Of a stretch of DNA of 64,000 bases, positions 45,909-57,323 are shown one piece after another. Position numbers and translations under genes: made by a program. The notes beneath the pieces are model-generated. The model was given only the letters and a program-made list of their open reading frames with translations. It was not told the origin of the DNA and ran no database searches. Source of the DNA: Stereum hirsutum FP-91666 SS1 (Eukaryota; Basidiomycota; Agaricomycetes; Russulales; Stereaceae); assembly GCF_000264905.1 (NCBI RefSeq), contig NW_006763136.1, positions 105,934-169,933 on the forward strand. Direction: 5' to 3'. Each line of letters starts with the position of its first letter. Positions within the stretch are counted from its first letter, which is position 1.

Positions 45909-48900
45909 CTACTCCGCCCCCTCCTCCTTAACCCTCACTCTATCCCGTCCCTCCTCCCCATCTCGTTCTTCCTGCATATTCACATCCCCATCAACATCCA
46001 TCGCTTCCTCTCTTCCTCCCTCAACACAACTCATCCCCTCCGCACTCCCCTCCATCTTGATACCCTCCATCGCCATCGTCCTCGACCCAGCGTCACCCAT
46101 ACTCATACTCATGCTCATCGTACTCGTGCTCGCCCCAAGATTAGGTGGCACAACAGGCGTCCCCGTCGAATGTGAATGTTCCTTCCGCTTATGTTGCCCC
46201 CTTCTGCTCTCGGTCGGATACTCGCATTTCCTCGACCTCCGAGCGCATTGGCTATAGATGACATGAAGGGGGAGAAGAAGAAAGGAAGAGAAAGAAATCA
46301 GTTCAACGTCCTACCCTCTAATTACCCCACGGAGGAACGCGAACGGAGAAAACAGAAAAGCAGACAGGAATGGAGGACAAGAAACACGCACTTGCAAGTC
46401 ATATCCCCACTCCCCGGCACCGGCGGCCCACACGCGATCTTCCGCATCCTACAAAAAAGACACGCGAGCGCAGGCTTCGCTTTCCGTTTTGCTCTCCCTA
46501 CCCCTGCTACTCCTACTCCTGCTCCTGCTCCTGCTCCTACTCCTGCTCCTGTCGCTCCACCGACAGCAATCCCCCCTCCAGACCCACTCGCACTCGCAGT
46601 CTCTTCGTGAAGATGCTCATGAGGCGGGGCTTGAGGCGCGCGTTTCGGTGGCTTGAGTCGCGATACGGGCGGGATATAATATGCTGAGCCGGGGTGATAC
46701 GGTGCAGGCGGAGGAGGCGGGGGCGGGATCCGAGGCTGTGTATTCGTTTGCGTCTGCGTTTGCGTTTGCGGATGTGGATGTGGATATGGATTCGTTTGCG
46801 TTTGCGTCTGTGACCGCGAAGGAACTCCCTGATTCGTAGTCGGATTCGGATTTGACTGAACGAACGAAGACGTCGGCGTTGATGTCGAAGTTGGTGGAGA
46901 AGCGAAAGGATGCTGCGATGGAACGGTCGCCGTGGGCGTCTGCATCCTCGACTGTGAAGCCGACGCCGACGCTGAAGACACAGTTACACTGGGCGAAACA
47001 GGCAACGGCGTCGTCGTCCACGGTGCGTCCGTCCAGCTCCCTCCTCCCCCTCCCCCTCCTCCTGCTCCCATCGAACCACCAGCCCTCGACTGTGATCTCC
47101 CCCTTCCATGTGCCGTCGCAGTGACCGGTGAAATCCCACCCGAGCCCGACCCCAAAGTCGTATCAACAGCCAACTTCCTCCCCTTCTCCTTCTCCTTCGT
47201 CCTCTCCTTCTCGCGCTCTCTTTCCTTCTCGCGCTGCGCCCTCGGAAGCGGTTTCGGTTTCGTAGGCCGAAAAGCGGCTTCATCTTGCACGAACAGCATC
47301 CCTCCCCCTCCCCCACTTCCACTTCCCCCACTTCCACTTGCGCCTGCGCCGACACTTCCGGGTGGGAGGGCGTTGCAATCGGTGGAAGTGGATGGGGCGG
47401 AGGGGGCGGAGGTGGAGGTGGATGGAGCGGGGGTGGGACGGGATTTGATGTTGGGTTTGGTTGTGGATTTGTTACTGGCGGAGGTGGAGGTGGAGGTGGA
47501 GGGGGAGGTGGTTAGCGTGGATGTAGACGTTAGAGGAGGGACGGGTGCGGGGGCGGGTTTGAACGCAGATGCAGACGTGGGTGGAGGCGCAGGAGCGAAC
47601 ATAGGTCCTGTCGCCGCCGCTTCCGCCACCGTCGTCGTAGGTCCAGACGTAGATGAAGACGTAGGCACAGAAACCACAGTAAGAGGTCCAAACACGGGCG
47701 GTCTCAATAACCCAGGCGGCGGAGGCGCGACTTGAGCGTGAGCGTGAGCGTGGGGGTATGGTGCTTGTGTGTTCTTCTTCTTCTTGTCCTGTCGAGTCTT
47801 CTTCTTGTCCTGTTCAGTCTTCTTCGATTCCTCCTGCTGCTGAATCGTCGGCTGTTGTTGTGAGGAAACCGGTGGTGGCGGTGGCGGCGGCAGCTGTTGT
47901 TGTTGCGATGTCGTCGGCGGGAGGGGATACCCAAGCGTCTGCATGAGCGGGTTCGGAGGAGGCTGGGGTGGGTTCGAATGTGTATGCGGGAGTATATGCT
48001 CGACGGGGTATCGGTTATGGTTATGATACACGTACGGCGTCTGTCCTGTCGCTGTCGCCGGGGTCGAAGTCGAAGTCAGGCCTGTCGCTAGGGTCGAGGT
48101 GGGAGGGATAAGGGAAATGAGGTATGCTCTATCCGAGGCTGCTTGTCTTTGTACGGATGAAGGAGTGAGAGAGGTTTCGCAAGTACTACTCCTTCCATTC
48201 CTTCCGCTACTGCCCTCCTGATCCATATCCATATCCCTGCCTGTATGCGTATGCATATGCGTTCGTCCACGCTCTCCATCATCACCGTCCTCGTCCTCCT
48301 GCCCACTCCCCCCGTCCCCGTCCTCTTCCTCTTCCTCGCCCGAATCGCCCGACTCGTCTGTATCGTCTGTATCATCCTGAACCCACCCCGGCGGCTGCAA
48401 AAAATCCATAACGGGCGTCGGGGACCTCTTCGGAGTTTTCGATTTCGACTTGGATTTCGATTTCGATTTTTTCCGGCCTTGGGTTTGGGTTTGGCCTGCG
48501 CCTTGTTTCTTCCGTCCTGATCCTTGCGTCTTCGGCCCTGACACTTCGTTCTGAGGGTGTTGCGAGGTGGATTTCGAATGGGGCATGGACGGAGAGGTGA
48601 AGGTGGCGGTGGAATGTGCTGAAGATCCGTCAAGTGGTAAAGTCGTGAACAGCGTGGTACCGATGGAGCTCGCAGCTGAACTCGTCGTCACCGCCGCCGT
48701 AGCCTTCGAACTCACATCCGGGGCCGTTCCCCTCCCCAACACCGGTCCTGGTCCTGGTCCTGGTCCTAGTCCTGGTCCTGCTCCTAGTCCTGGTCCTGGC
48801 ACTGATATCCGACTCCTCCCATACGCACCCCCGCCCCCACCCCCACCTCCACTCCGACTCCCGGACCGAATCGCACTCTCGTCCAATGCGCCACTCAATT

Positions 48901-50299
48901 CTGAGGATGGCGAGAGGATGATAGGTCGGGACGTGGTCGTGGTCGTCGTCGTCGTGTTCGAGGCCATATTCGAGTGCGGCTGTTGTGGTTGGGTAGTGTA
49001 CATCTGCGGCATCGCCCCGGGATGCGTGTGCGCGGCGTAGTGCGAATGACCTTGGATATCGCCCTGGAACGAAGGAGGAGACGCCAGAGTGGCGAGTAGT
49101 GGTAGTGGGAGGGGTTGAGCGCGCGATTGTGTGTTCACTGATGCGAAATAAGATGATATATCGCCCGCGCCATCCTGGACAGCAAGGACCGAGGAGTTAG
49201 GACTGGTAGAGGATGCGTCAGTGGAGGTGGCGTCAGTGGAGGCGACGGAGGAGGGGACGGGGTCGTAGAACGACGGCTGTTGATGACCATGATCGGAATG
49301 CGGAGACTCAGGCGACGCCGACTGCGACTGTGGAGGATAGTATCCCTCTGCGACCGCCTCCGCCATCGCCACCGGCTCCCGCATAGTAAAATCCTCCAAT
49401 TTCGGGACGTTATGCGTATATGCCGAATAATCCACGGGCACACCCATGCCCATGGAGAGCGAATTCGTGTACCATCCCTGCTGACCCTCCTGCTGTTGTG
49501 GTTGTGGTTGAGGGTACGGCGACTGAGTCTGGGTGTAATATTGCTGAGGCGAGACGACGGGGGAGGGGACGGCGCTAAAGTTCGGGTCCGTGCGCAAGTT
49601 CAAGGCGGGCGACTGCGATTGGGACTGGGGCTGTGATTGGGTATAATCTCCTGCGGTATGATCATGGTAGACCGAGTGATGGGACTGAGAGTGCGAGTGC
49701 GAGGTGGGAGAGTGGAATTGGGCGTAGTAGAGCTGGGGATCTGTGTTCTGATGCGCGAAAAGGAAGGGAGGGAGGGACGGGCGTCAATTTCGGGTGGATC
49801 ACGAAGCGAAGTTGGGGGATGGAGAAATTGAGATGGGAGAAAGGGAGAGAGAGGGAGAGAAAGAACGGACCGAATAATCGATAGCGTTATATGCGTATCC
49901 CGTCTGGTCCTGATCGTCGTAACCGACATCCATCGACGCGTATCCGTTGCCGTCGTCCATCTGATTCAGACTATGGGGTGCAGACCAAGCACCGTGCTGT
50001 TCGTCGAGCGATTGGAGGTGAGGATGGGGGTGCGAGAAGTACGAGTGGGAGTGGGAATCCGATGCCGTATTCATATTATTATGAGGGATGGAGTGAGAGT
50101 GCGAATGGGCCCAGGTCGAGCTCAAAGAAGGATCCATGTCGGGTCCGCCTCCACCACCACCCTGATAAACGTAATCCCCCGCCACCCAGTATCCATTCGC
50201 CTGCCTCTCGTCTTGGTGGGTATGGTTGGATGCGGTGGGATAGACGACGTCGGGCAGGCCAGGTGGGATCAGCTCCTGAACCGGAAGCAGACGTTCCAT
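45909..50299 (-). CDS. Zn2Cys6 transcription factor with C-terminal zinc cluster and long low-complexity N-terminus
   Basis: Exon 1 starts MERLLPVQELIPPGLPDVVY and ends near YAYNAIDYS (about 49870). Exon 2 (to about 46390) is a roughly 1,050-residue stretch rich in Pro, Ser, Gln, Gly and Thr. It has poly-Gln, GPGLGPGPGPG-type and TSTST repeats. The zinc cluster straddles an intron: ACLFCRMRKIACGPPVPG..., DMTC and then NQCARRSRKCEYP. This gives C-x2-C-x6-C-x11-C-x2-C-x6-C with basic flanks (GRAKRKAKPA; RRGQHKRKEH). The tail is acidic and Met/Glu-rich (EGGREEAMDVDGDVNMQEE) with a stop at 45911-45909. It is a nuclear DNA-binding regulator; targets are unknown. The zinc cluster near the C-terminus is less common than at the N-terminus. 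No fungal-specific middle homology domain was recognised. Confidence 0.85.
46500..46550. repeat. CTCCTG hexamer-type coding repeat in the Zn2Cys6 gene
   Basis: Tandem CTCCTG/CTCCTA units, read on minus as GAGAGAG-type glycine/alanine repeats just before the zinc cluster. Length variation between strains would be expected. Confidence 0.75.
48742..48802. repeat. GGTCCT hexamer coding repeat in the Zn2Cys6 gene
   Basis: About ten GGTCCT-like units, read on minus as GPGLGPGPGPG. It stays in frame, so it expands or contracts by dipeptides. Confidence 0.75.
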
Positions 50300-51005
50300 T
50301 CGTGGTCGTGTCGTGTCGCGGAGGTATCGAGTGAGAGTTTACAGGTTATGTGATGACTGCTTTGATTCGGGTCCGCGAAGCTTTCCACGCAGTCCTCTCT
50401 CTTCTTCTCTTTCTCTTCGACCTTCCTTGATCTCTCCCTTTGTGAAGAGTGAGTGGAAGGGTATGGAACGAGCGAGCAAGCAGGTAGTATACGTGGTCGA
50501 TTGAGTCGAGGTGAACGCGAGGAGTAGTGGTGTAGGTGAGGAGGTACGATAGACGCTGAGTGGGGGGAGGCAAACAAGGTGCGGGGAGTGTGTGTAGTGG
50601 TATGTCCGTGCGTGAGTTAGATTAGTGTGCAGCCGCAAGCGAGAAAACGAGACTAGCACTAGCGCGCCCTCGTGCTCTTCCCTTTCGTCCTCCTGCCCTC
50701 AGGTCCGCCAGGAAACCCGAAAAACAATTACTCGTCCCTGCCCGTCCCTGCTGACTCTCTCTATCTTGATTCTTCTGACCCGAGCGCTACAAAAAGAACG
50801 TGGCCTAAGCCTTTTTCGTCTTCTGTCCACAACCTTACATAGCCTCGCAGTTTCGCAGTTTCGCTTTATCATCCCCATCCCTATTATCGCACCCACCATC
50901 TACATATCTCCCCTGCATCCCGGATTTTACTGAAATAACCTTTCTTTAGCCAACGATCGATGTTGATCCAGATGTGCAGATGACTGATGGCGGCCCGCTT
51001 CGAAT

Positions 51006-51070
51006 TCTTTCCTCTTCTTTCTCGTGTATTCCTTCTTCTTTCTCGTGTATTTCCTCTTCTTTCTCGCATT
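51006..51070. repeat. Three tandem copies of a ~22-bp pyrimidine-rich unit
   Basis: Units of CTCTTCTTTCTCGTGTATT type occur three times in a row with small differences. Confidence 0.75.
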
Positions 51071-51283
51071 CTCGTCGAATTAGAAGCTTAAGCCTTTCTC
51101 GCGTTCTTGTTCTCAGGGAATGATTCAGAAGTGGCCATGGGCACGTTCCGAATCCTTATCAGTTGTGGACGCTTGTGTATTTCGATTTCTCGGGGATACA
51201 TGGCGTGAGCGTGAGTTCGGACGTGCCGCTCAGGGGCTTGTGATCAAGGACCCCTGACCCTTCCTGACCCAACAGAAAAAAAT

Positions 51284-53350
51284 GCGGTAAAATAGGGACC
51301 TGCAGGTATCGGTGTCAGTGTCTCACTGGAGACACGCCTGTCTCTGGCTTGCCGTTTCTCGAGGACTTCTTGTTTGACTTGTGTTCGATGCACTTACGTT
51401 CGCCTCCTCGTTCTTCCATGTATCAACGGCGGCGTCAAGCTCCGGATTCTCAGCTTCAGTTTGACTTCAGTTCTTCGTGTCCTCGGTTCTTCGTGTCCGC
51501 CCGTCTGTCCGTCCTGAACGGATTACTGCGTATGCTGCGTACAGTAAGTACTCTAATTCACTCCACGTTCGTCGGCGCTACTGATATCTCATAAAGTTCG
51601 GTGCGTGATGAACTCCTAGTACGTAGGTGAGGTTTAATTCCTAGCAGGACGAGCCGCTCGGCGTTGGGTTCGTGGCCAACAACTCCTGTTCTATCCCAGA
51701 AAAAAAACGCGGTAAATAGGTCCGTACACCATCGGTTTTAGCATCACGTTTCTCGAGTACCTTTGGACCGACTCTTCTTGTTCGACTTGTGTTCGACTTG
51801 TGTTCGACCCTCGATGCACTTATCATACGTTCGCTCCTTCTTTCAGCGTTGTCTCGGTGCTCAGCTCCGGATCCTCACTTCTTCGTGTCCATCCGTCGTG
51901 GACGGCTTGCTACGAACTGTACGTACTCTGATTCACCCCGATTCCATACGATCAAAATGGCAAGCAACGTCGGTCTCCGAACACGCTTGACGCCACTGAC
52001 ATCTTAGAAAAATGTTCTTCACTTCGGTGCGTGACAAATTCCTACTATCACCGCATACTACGCTGACTGCTCCCGATAGAACTGACTTGAACCTGACCCG
52101 TATATGCAAACTGCTACAAGCCTTTCCCTTTTGACTCGTCACTGGATGTGGTAAATAGGGACCTACAGCCTTACACTACACTACCAGATTCACGCCTGTT
52201 TCTCGAGAGTCTTCTTCTTCTTCTTCTTGTTCAACACCTGCCAGTTGTTCCTTGATGCACTTACGTTCATTAGAGACGTTGCGGAATGGAGAAATTCACC
52301 ATTCGGTTTGGCGCGTGACCGCCCCACTTTGGCGGACGCTCCAATGGAGAAATTCACCATTGCGCAACGTCTCTATTCAAGCTCCGGATCCTCACCTTCA
52401 TTTTTTATGTCCTTGGTTCTTCGTGTCTATCCGTCCTGGACGGCTCGCTGTGCACAGTACTCTCATTCACTTCAGCGTTCCTCGGCGCCACTGACACCCG
52501 AGTCTGATAAGTTCAAAAATGACATTCATAAATGGACGCTCTTCATCTCGGTGCATGGTGAGCCCCCGCTACATCTTTTGGCGAATGACTTATGACGTTA
52601 CCTCCCTCCTAGAACTGACCCTGACCCGTACATGAAAACTGATTCAGACGAGCCGCTCAGCGCTATATAGGCCTATGATCAAGTTTCAACAACTCCTGCT
52701 ACGGATAGGGATATTGGTCCTTAAGGGCCCACTTTGTATCCTGAATAAACCTTCCTTCCTTCTTCCTTCCTTCCTGTATGTATGTATTCGATCCAAGCCC
52801 CAGAACAGAAAAACGCGGTAAATAGGGACCTATGTATACTTCTCCTATGTGCGTTGTGACTATCGCTGTCAGGATCACGTTTCTCGACGGCCTTCCTCCT
52901 GCTCGACACTTGTTAGATTCAGATAACTGCGGTGCACTTACGTTCACTCCTTCTCGCAGCGTTGTCTCATGAGCGGCGTCAAGCTTCGGACCCTCGGCTT
53001 CGATTCTTCAGCCTCTCGGTTCTTCGTGTCCATCGGCATTCGCATTCGCCACCCGTGTCTGGCGGCTCGCTCAGGCTATGCGTCGTGCTCTGATTCACCC
53101 CGGTTGAATACGATCATGATCGGTCGTCCAGCGACGTCGGCGTCCGACACCACTGATATCCGAAAAGGTATAGGTTATAAAATTGTAAGATGCGAAATTG
53201 ATAGATGAGAAAGTGCCAGTGGATGCTCTTCATCTCGGTGCGTGATGAGTTCCTACTTCACGCCTATTTCCTAACACCTAATGACCTATGGCTTTGCTTG
53301 CTTCTGTACCCTCTACTTAACGCTGAACCTGACCCGCTCCTGTATACACA
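51284..53350. repeat. Four-unit degenerate long tandem repeat
   Basis: The same ordered landmarks recur four times. Landmark A is GCGGTAAATAGGGACCT (51284, 51709, 52149, 52815). B is GATGCACTTACGTTC (about 51388, 51813, 52254, 52931). C is TTCTTCGTGTCCATCCGTC (about 51485, 51880, 52420, 53020). D is CTCGGTGCGTGATGAGTTCC (about 51597, 52024, 52552, 53235). E is CCTGACCCGTA(C/T)ATG (from unit 2 on). Units are about 425, 440, 666 and 530 bases; unit 3 is longer because it carries an inserted mini-element and a CCTTCCTT run. No long shared reading frame was seen, so the ancestral sequence is unidentified. Confidence 0.8.
52273..52373. mobile_element. 101-bp TA-flanked mini inverted-repeat element
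   Basis: Ends GAGACGTTGCG and CGCAACGTCTC are perfect inverted 11-mers. Just inside lie two copies of AATGGAGAAATTCACCATT. TA at 52271-52272 and 52374-52375 fits a Tc1/mariner-type target. It sits inside unit 3 of the degenerate repeat, between landmarks present without it in units 1 and 2. Confidence 0.7.
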
Positions 53351-55085
53351 CATGCAAGCTGATTCGCTCTGTCAGTGCACTCCATCGAACGTCATAATAC
53401 ACTTATTCGTCACCCCTCACCCGTCACACCCTCACCCACCCTCAGACTGCGGCTGATAATCTTTTTTCCCTTTCTCTCAGCGCCTACGATAGCCGTTCTC
53501 TAAAAACAGCTTATGGCTAGTTTCCCGAATCTTTGAACGAGTTGATATGGCGTTTATCTGTACCCATTCGGTAGGCCGTACAGCGCACGAGTTGTAGGCG
53601 CGTGTTTACAGTTTGCCGTATGCGAAGTGTAGCGTCATCAGACTTTGACTTTGGAGACCGATAGCACACCGAGTGGGATACTTCCTGTTGTTTATACACG
53701 CTAGAAGCTCGAACTCGATGTGGATGGGTGAGACGAGCTGGCGACGTGTGATCTTTATCGCCTGATGAGGTGAGGTTTAGGCTGTTAGTAGGGAAACTCA
53801 CGACGCCGAAACTGGCGCTGATACTTCTGTTTTGTTCATAAAACTGTGTCGTTTGATCCAGCTTTTTTGCCGATTTATGGGCTGACGGGTTCATGGCCAA
53901 AAAAGACTGACCCCTTCTGCCGAAGTGAAAAACTGCGACAACAGCTAAACGAGGGAGTAAATTGCGAGCTCTATTTAAATTCCGTGTTAAATGACCTCAC
54001 CATCACCACAGCGCCCCAGCGAACACTAGGCTACACCAGGTCCGCCATGAACGTGCGAATCAATCGTCACTTAAATTTTCATCCGTCCATCACATGCTCT
54101 TCGTTTTCTTTTCCTATGCTCTTCGTTTTCCATTTACTGGTCGTTTCATTTCGCGGTCTCTTTTTCCTCCCACTCTCTTCAGACTTACTCTTCGTTCTCC
54201 CGCCACCCCCTGCTCAAATAAAAGATCCAACGGTTCTCATCCCTGCCTCGCACCGACATCCCGATATCCCATCCTCACAGGCCGCATCCTTCTCTCCGTT
54301 CAATCTCCCTCCCATCGAATTCAAAGCGTCCGCCCTCGCGTCCCGTCTAAAGCCTATATCGCAGATCATCTCTCTCCTCCTATTTGCCTTCTGTGTCCCC
54401 TTCAAGCCTGGTCAACCGGATCAATCATCTTGCGGTGATACACGATCCACGATACGCATTACGCATTACGCATTTTGACTAGTCTCCGAGTACTAGTACT
54501 AGTATTCTGATCCTTGATGAGCATGAGCATTTGACTGATCGCGATCGTATCGATTCTTGCTCCGCGCTCGTCGTGTATGTAGGCCTCAGGTGTATGATCA
54601 TGATGACCCGATCGACAATTGCGGACCGTTCGCGGGAGTTTCGAGTACATCTGCGTTCTGCTCGGGCTAAGTACTTGTGGAAAACATGTGTTGAGAACAT
54701 AATGATGGATAAGCATGGGTGCAGAAAGCTCTGGTCATTTTGCTTTGACGATGAAGTTATTGACATTGGCTTGAACCTGTACACTAGGGGCGCTATGCAC
54801 AACTTTGCTGCATTGTGGGTCGTCACGGTCAGCGGCTGGTTACGCACATATACTCATAGAACGCCCTTAGACAATATTTACTCGAATTCCAGCCGACGAC
54901 AGTCATGCGTATCCCATTCGGCCATATACTCTCATTAATATTTCATTCATGTCCGCCCAGTCCTACTGTTACCTTCGATCATGTCTCATGAATAGGGCGC
55001 TCATGCCGCTCATAAAATCCTTCCTTCCACAAATCCACGCGCACCCTGGAATCTGCTTCCCTGGCCTCTCGGCCTCAGACAAGGA

Positions 55086-57323
55086 TTACAGCTCCTTGAC
55101 CACAGTCTCTACTGTCCCACTGCTATCGTCGAGCTCCAAACTCATTACCAACGCCGCCTCAGCCTTCACAGCTCTCATCTCATTTTCTTCAAGCGGACGT
55201 TCGCAGATTTTGGATAGGGCAAAAGAAACACTCGACAGCACACAACCGCCGGGCAACTGACGTCTTATTCTCAGAACATCAATCAACAGGCCTAGGCGTC
55301 CTCGTCCCACTAAAGAAGGCGCGTTAACATCAGGCCAAGCGTCCGCACCATCGTTCTTGAGGGAGAGAAAAATGATATTCCTCAAGCTTGGAACAATGTC
55401 CCACTGGGGAAGATGATGCTCCCCGGGTGGCGGACGGAGCGCCTCGAAGAACCTTTCGGTATCGGGTAAATCGACCGCTAGGACTTGGACGTTCGGGAAT
55501 ATACGAAGTAACTCGCGCCATTCCTCCACCATGTCATACCTCGGATGCTGTTTGCGTCGTTTAGGTGAGAGTCTCGTCAGGACCAGGTGGCACGGCATGG
55601 GGGCCTAGTAGCCGCTGCACTAGCGCCGGTATCGACTGGTTATGGATCCTGATGTTCCCCTGAGTAGGTTCGTATACTATAGTAAATTTGACGAGCCAGA
55701 CGTCGTCTGCTGCGAGAGGATTACGCGCAAGGTCTCCATGCAATGAGGATGCTGGGCCAGCCCTTATACAAAGCATGTGATGAGGAACGATAGTGATTTG
55801 GATCACCTCGAAGACGTTGTCGTGCGGAATGGTATCGAAGAGAGATTTGAGCATAGAGCAGTCCTCGTTGGAGAGGGTCCAGTCCAGCTTAATATGAAGG
55901 TCGATGCGAGACACATTCTGCGCTGCTCTCCATGGCGTCAGAGGAGATAAGAGCGGCAGTGCATCTTCTACGACGCAGACGAGCTTCACGCTCTCCAGAT
56001 GTGGTAAGGAGACCGGAGCGGGATCGAGGTCGGTTTCGGACAAGTAGTCGAACTTTACGTGCAGTTGGCGTAGCTGCGGCGTGCGCTCGAGGAGATGGAA
56101 GAGCTGGAGGGGACAAATGCCCATTCCGGTAATTTCGAGTGAGTGCAGAGAAGGGAGGGCATCTACGCGGTGTGGGATGGATACTGGTTCTTTCAACCAC
56201 CCATCAAAATCGTCATCGATCTCAGCCTTCACTTTTTCGACGTTGGGCGAGTTCAATATGAGCGCAATGAGCAGCATGTCGTGAATCCCGGTGAACTCGA
56301 GGGATGTGACGGTCGATAAAAGCGTGGATGTAGGGAGAATGGAGAATGGAGAGTGAATGACGAGGTTTCTAAGATTCGGACTTTCGCCTCTGAACACGCG
56401 GTCAGGAAGGCATAGAGCATATTCCGCGCCGAATGTGCCTGGCGATTCCGGGTTGGTACGATAGCATAGAGAAAATGCATGCAAGGAATAAGCAACAAGA
56501 TCTGGCAGTTTGTTAAGTAAGATCCTATGGAGCTCCGATGGTCTCATCACTGATGCCTCTGGAAAAGCCCAACTTGTAGGGAGAGTACTGTACTTTTTCG
56601 CGCACAAGTTCGTGTCCCGTGTCCCATGGGTGCCGCGAACGAACTTGTGCCACGGGACAGTCCCACCCCATTGACGTGCACTGAACTTGTAAATGGGACA
56701 TACCAAAATTTGACGAAAACTTGACGAATATTTGAGAATATATTTTAGGGTCCTAAATTGGCCTCAGGAAGGCCCCCAAGACACAATTTGGCCAGATTTT
56801 GCTACTGGGTGAGCTCCCCCACCCAAATGCAGAGAATAAGTGGCTGTTAAGCGGTCACGAAAGGTCGTATCCCTGAAAAAGCGTCCATGTTCACGAACAT
56901 CGTCCCTTGTCCCGATCTGCTTGCGAACCGGGACACGAACGGATTATGTCATCTCGGCAACGGCCGAGGGGCGGTGGCGCGAACTTGTGCGCGAAAAAGT
57001 ACAGTAATGGCCAATCGCAGTGTGTGTGTACGATGAGTCTCCAGGAGTACGCGCTCAAGCGCTGCTTCAACCTGAGGTCGAGCAAACAGATTCAGAGAAA
57101 CAGCATCTAGCTGCGCCGAACCTGAGCGAGAAAGAAAATCTTGGATCCGAGGAAGGCTCATCGTCGGGCCGATGAACGTCCACAGGAGTGGACAGCCGAG
57201 GGCGACTTCGCGCCAGATGGAGCAGACCTGCGATGCCGCGACGAGATTGGCACCGTTATCATCCTCCTCAATTGGCCACGAGATGAGGTGGGAGAAGATA
57301 TTTATCAGGATCTCAGCGGCCAT
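55086..57323 (-). pseudogene. F-box/LRR-like gene interrupted by a MITE
   Basis: The 5' part (57323-57005) reads MAAEILINIFSHLISWP, VAASQVCSIWREVALGCPLL and WTFIGPTMSLPRIQDFL, an F-box. It runs to THTLRLAIT, where a 417-bp element is inserted. On the other side the frame resumes at TLPTSWAFPEASV and continues with LPSLHSLEITGMG, LERTPQLRQLHVKF, SLPHLESVKLVC (leucine-rich-type spacing), to LLGPHA. A 46-base GT-AG interval (55603-55558 approx.) would restore frame to HPRYDMVEEWRELL and on to TVETVVKEL, stop at 55086. Members act as Skp1-bound adaptors; the target is unknown. Without splicing, the insertion breaks the gene. With use of a donor and acceptor inside the element's ends it could still be read in frame, so pseudogene status is provisional. 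Confidence 0.65.
56588..57004. mobile_element. TA-flanked MITE, 417 bp, inside the F-box gene
   Basis: Perfect inverted ends: CTGTACTTTTTCGCGCACAA at the left, the complement at the right, each about 25 bases. TA duplications lie at 56586-56587 and 57005-57006. There is no transposase frame. The interior contains a second pair of short repeats (GTCCCGTG / CACGGGAC). Removing the element with one TA restores the F-box frame exactly. Confidence 0.88.

Larger units (their letters stand above)
50300..55085. other. Gene-poor repeat-rich region
   Basis: Contains the promoter of the Zn2Cys6 gene (50300-50950, pyrimidine/purine tracts) and a 22-bp-unit repeat near 51006-51070. The four-unit degenerate repeat (51284-53350) and its inserted 101-bp element follow. 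About 1.7 kb (53400-55085) then show no motif-bearing frame on either strand. Confidence 0.5.

Noticed and set aside
46932..47735. 267-codon plus-strand frame rich in Val, Gly and Pro
   Set aside because: It is the antisense shadow of the low-complexity Zn2Cys6 exon.
54459..54938. Frames on both strands of 85-135 codons
   Set aside because: Mutual shadows without domain or codon-pattern support in a gene-poor region.
55556..55605. Apparent frameshift in the F-box/LRR gene
   Set aside because: A 46-base GTGCCA...AAACAG interval, phase 0, restores the frame; a mini-intron explains it as well as a mutation.
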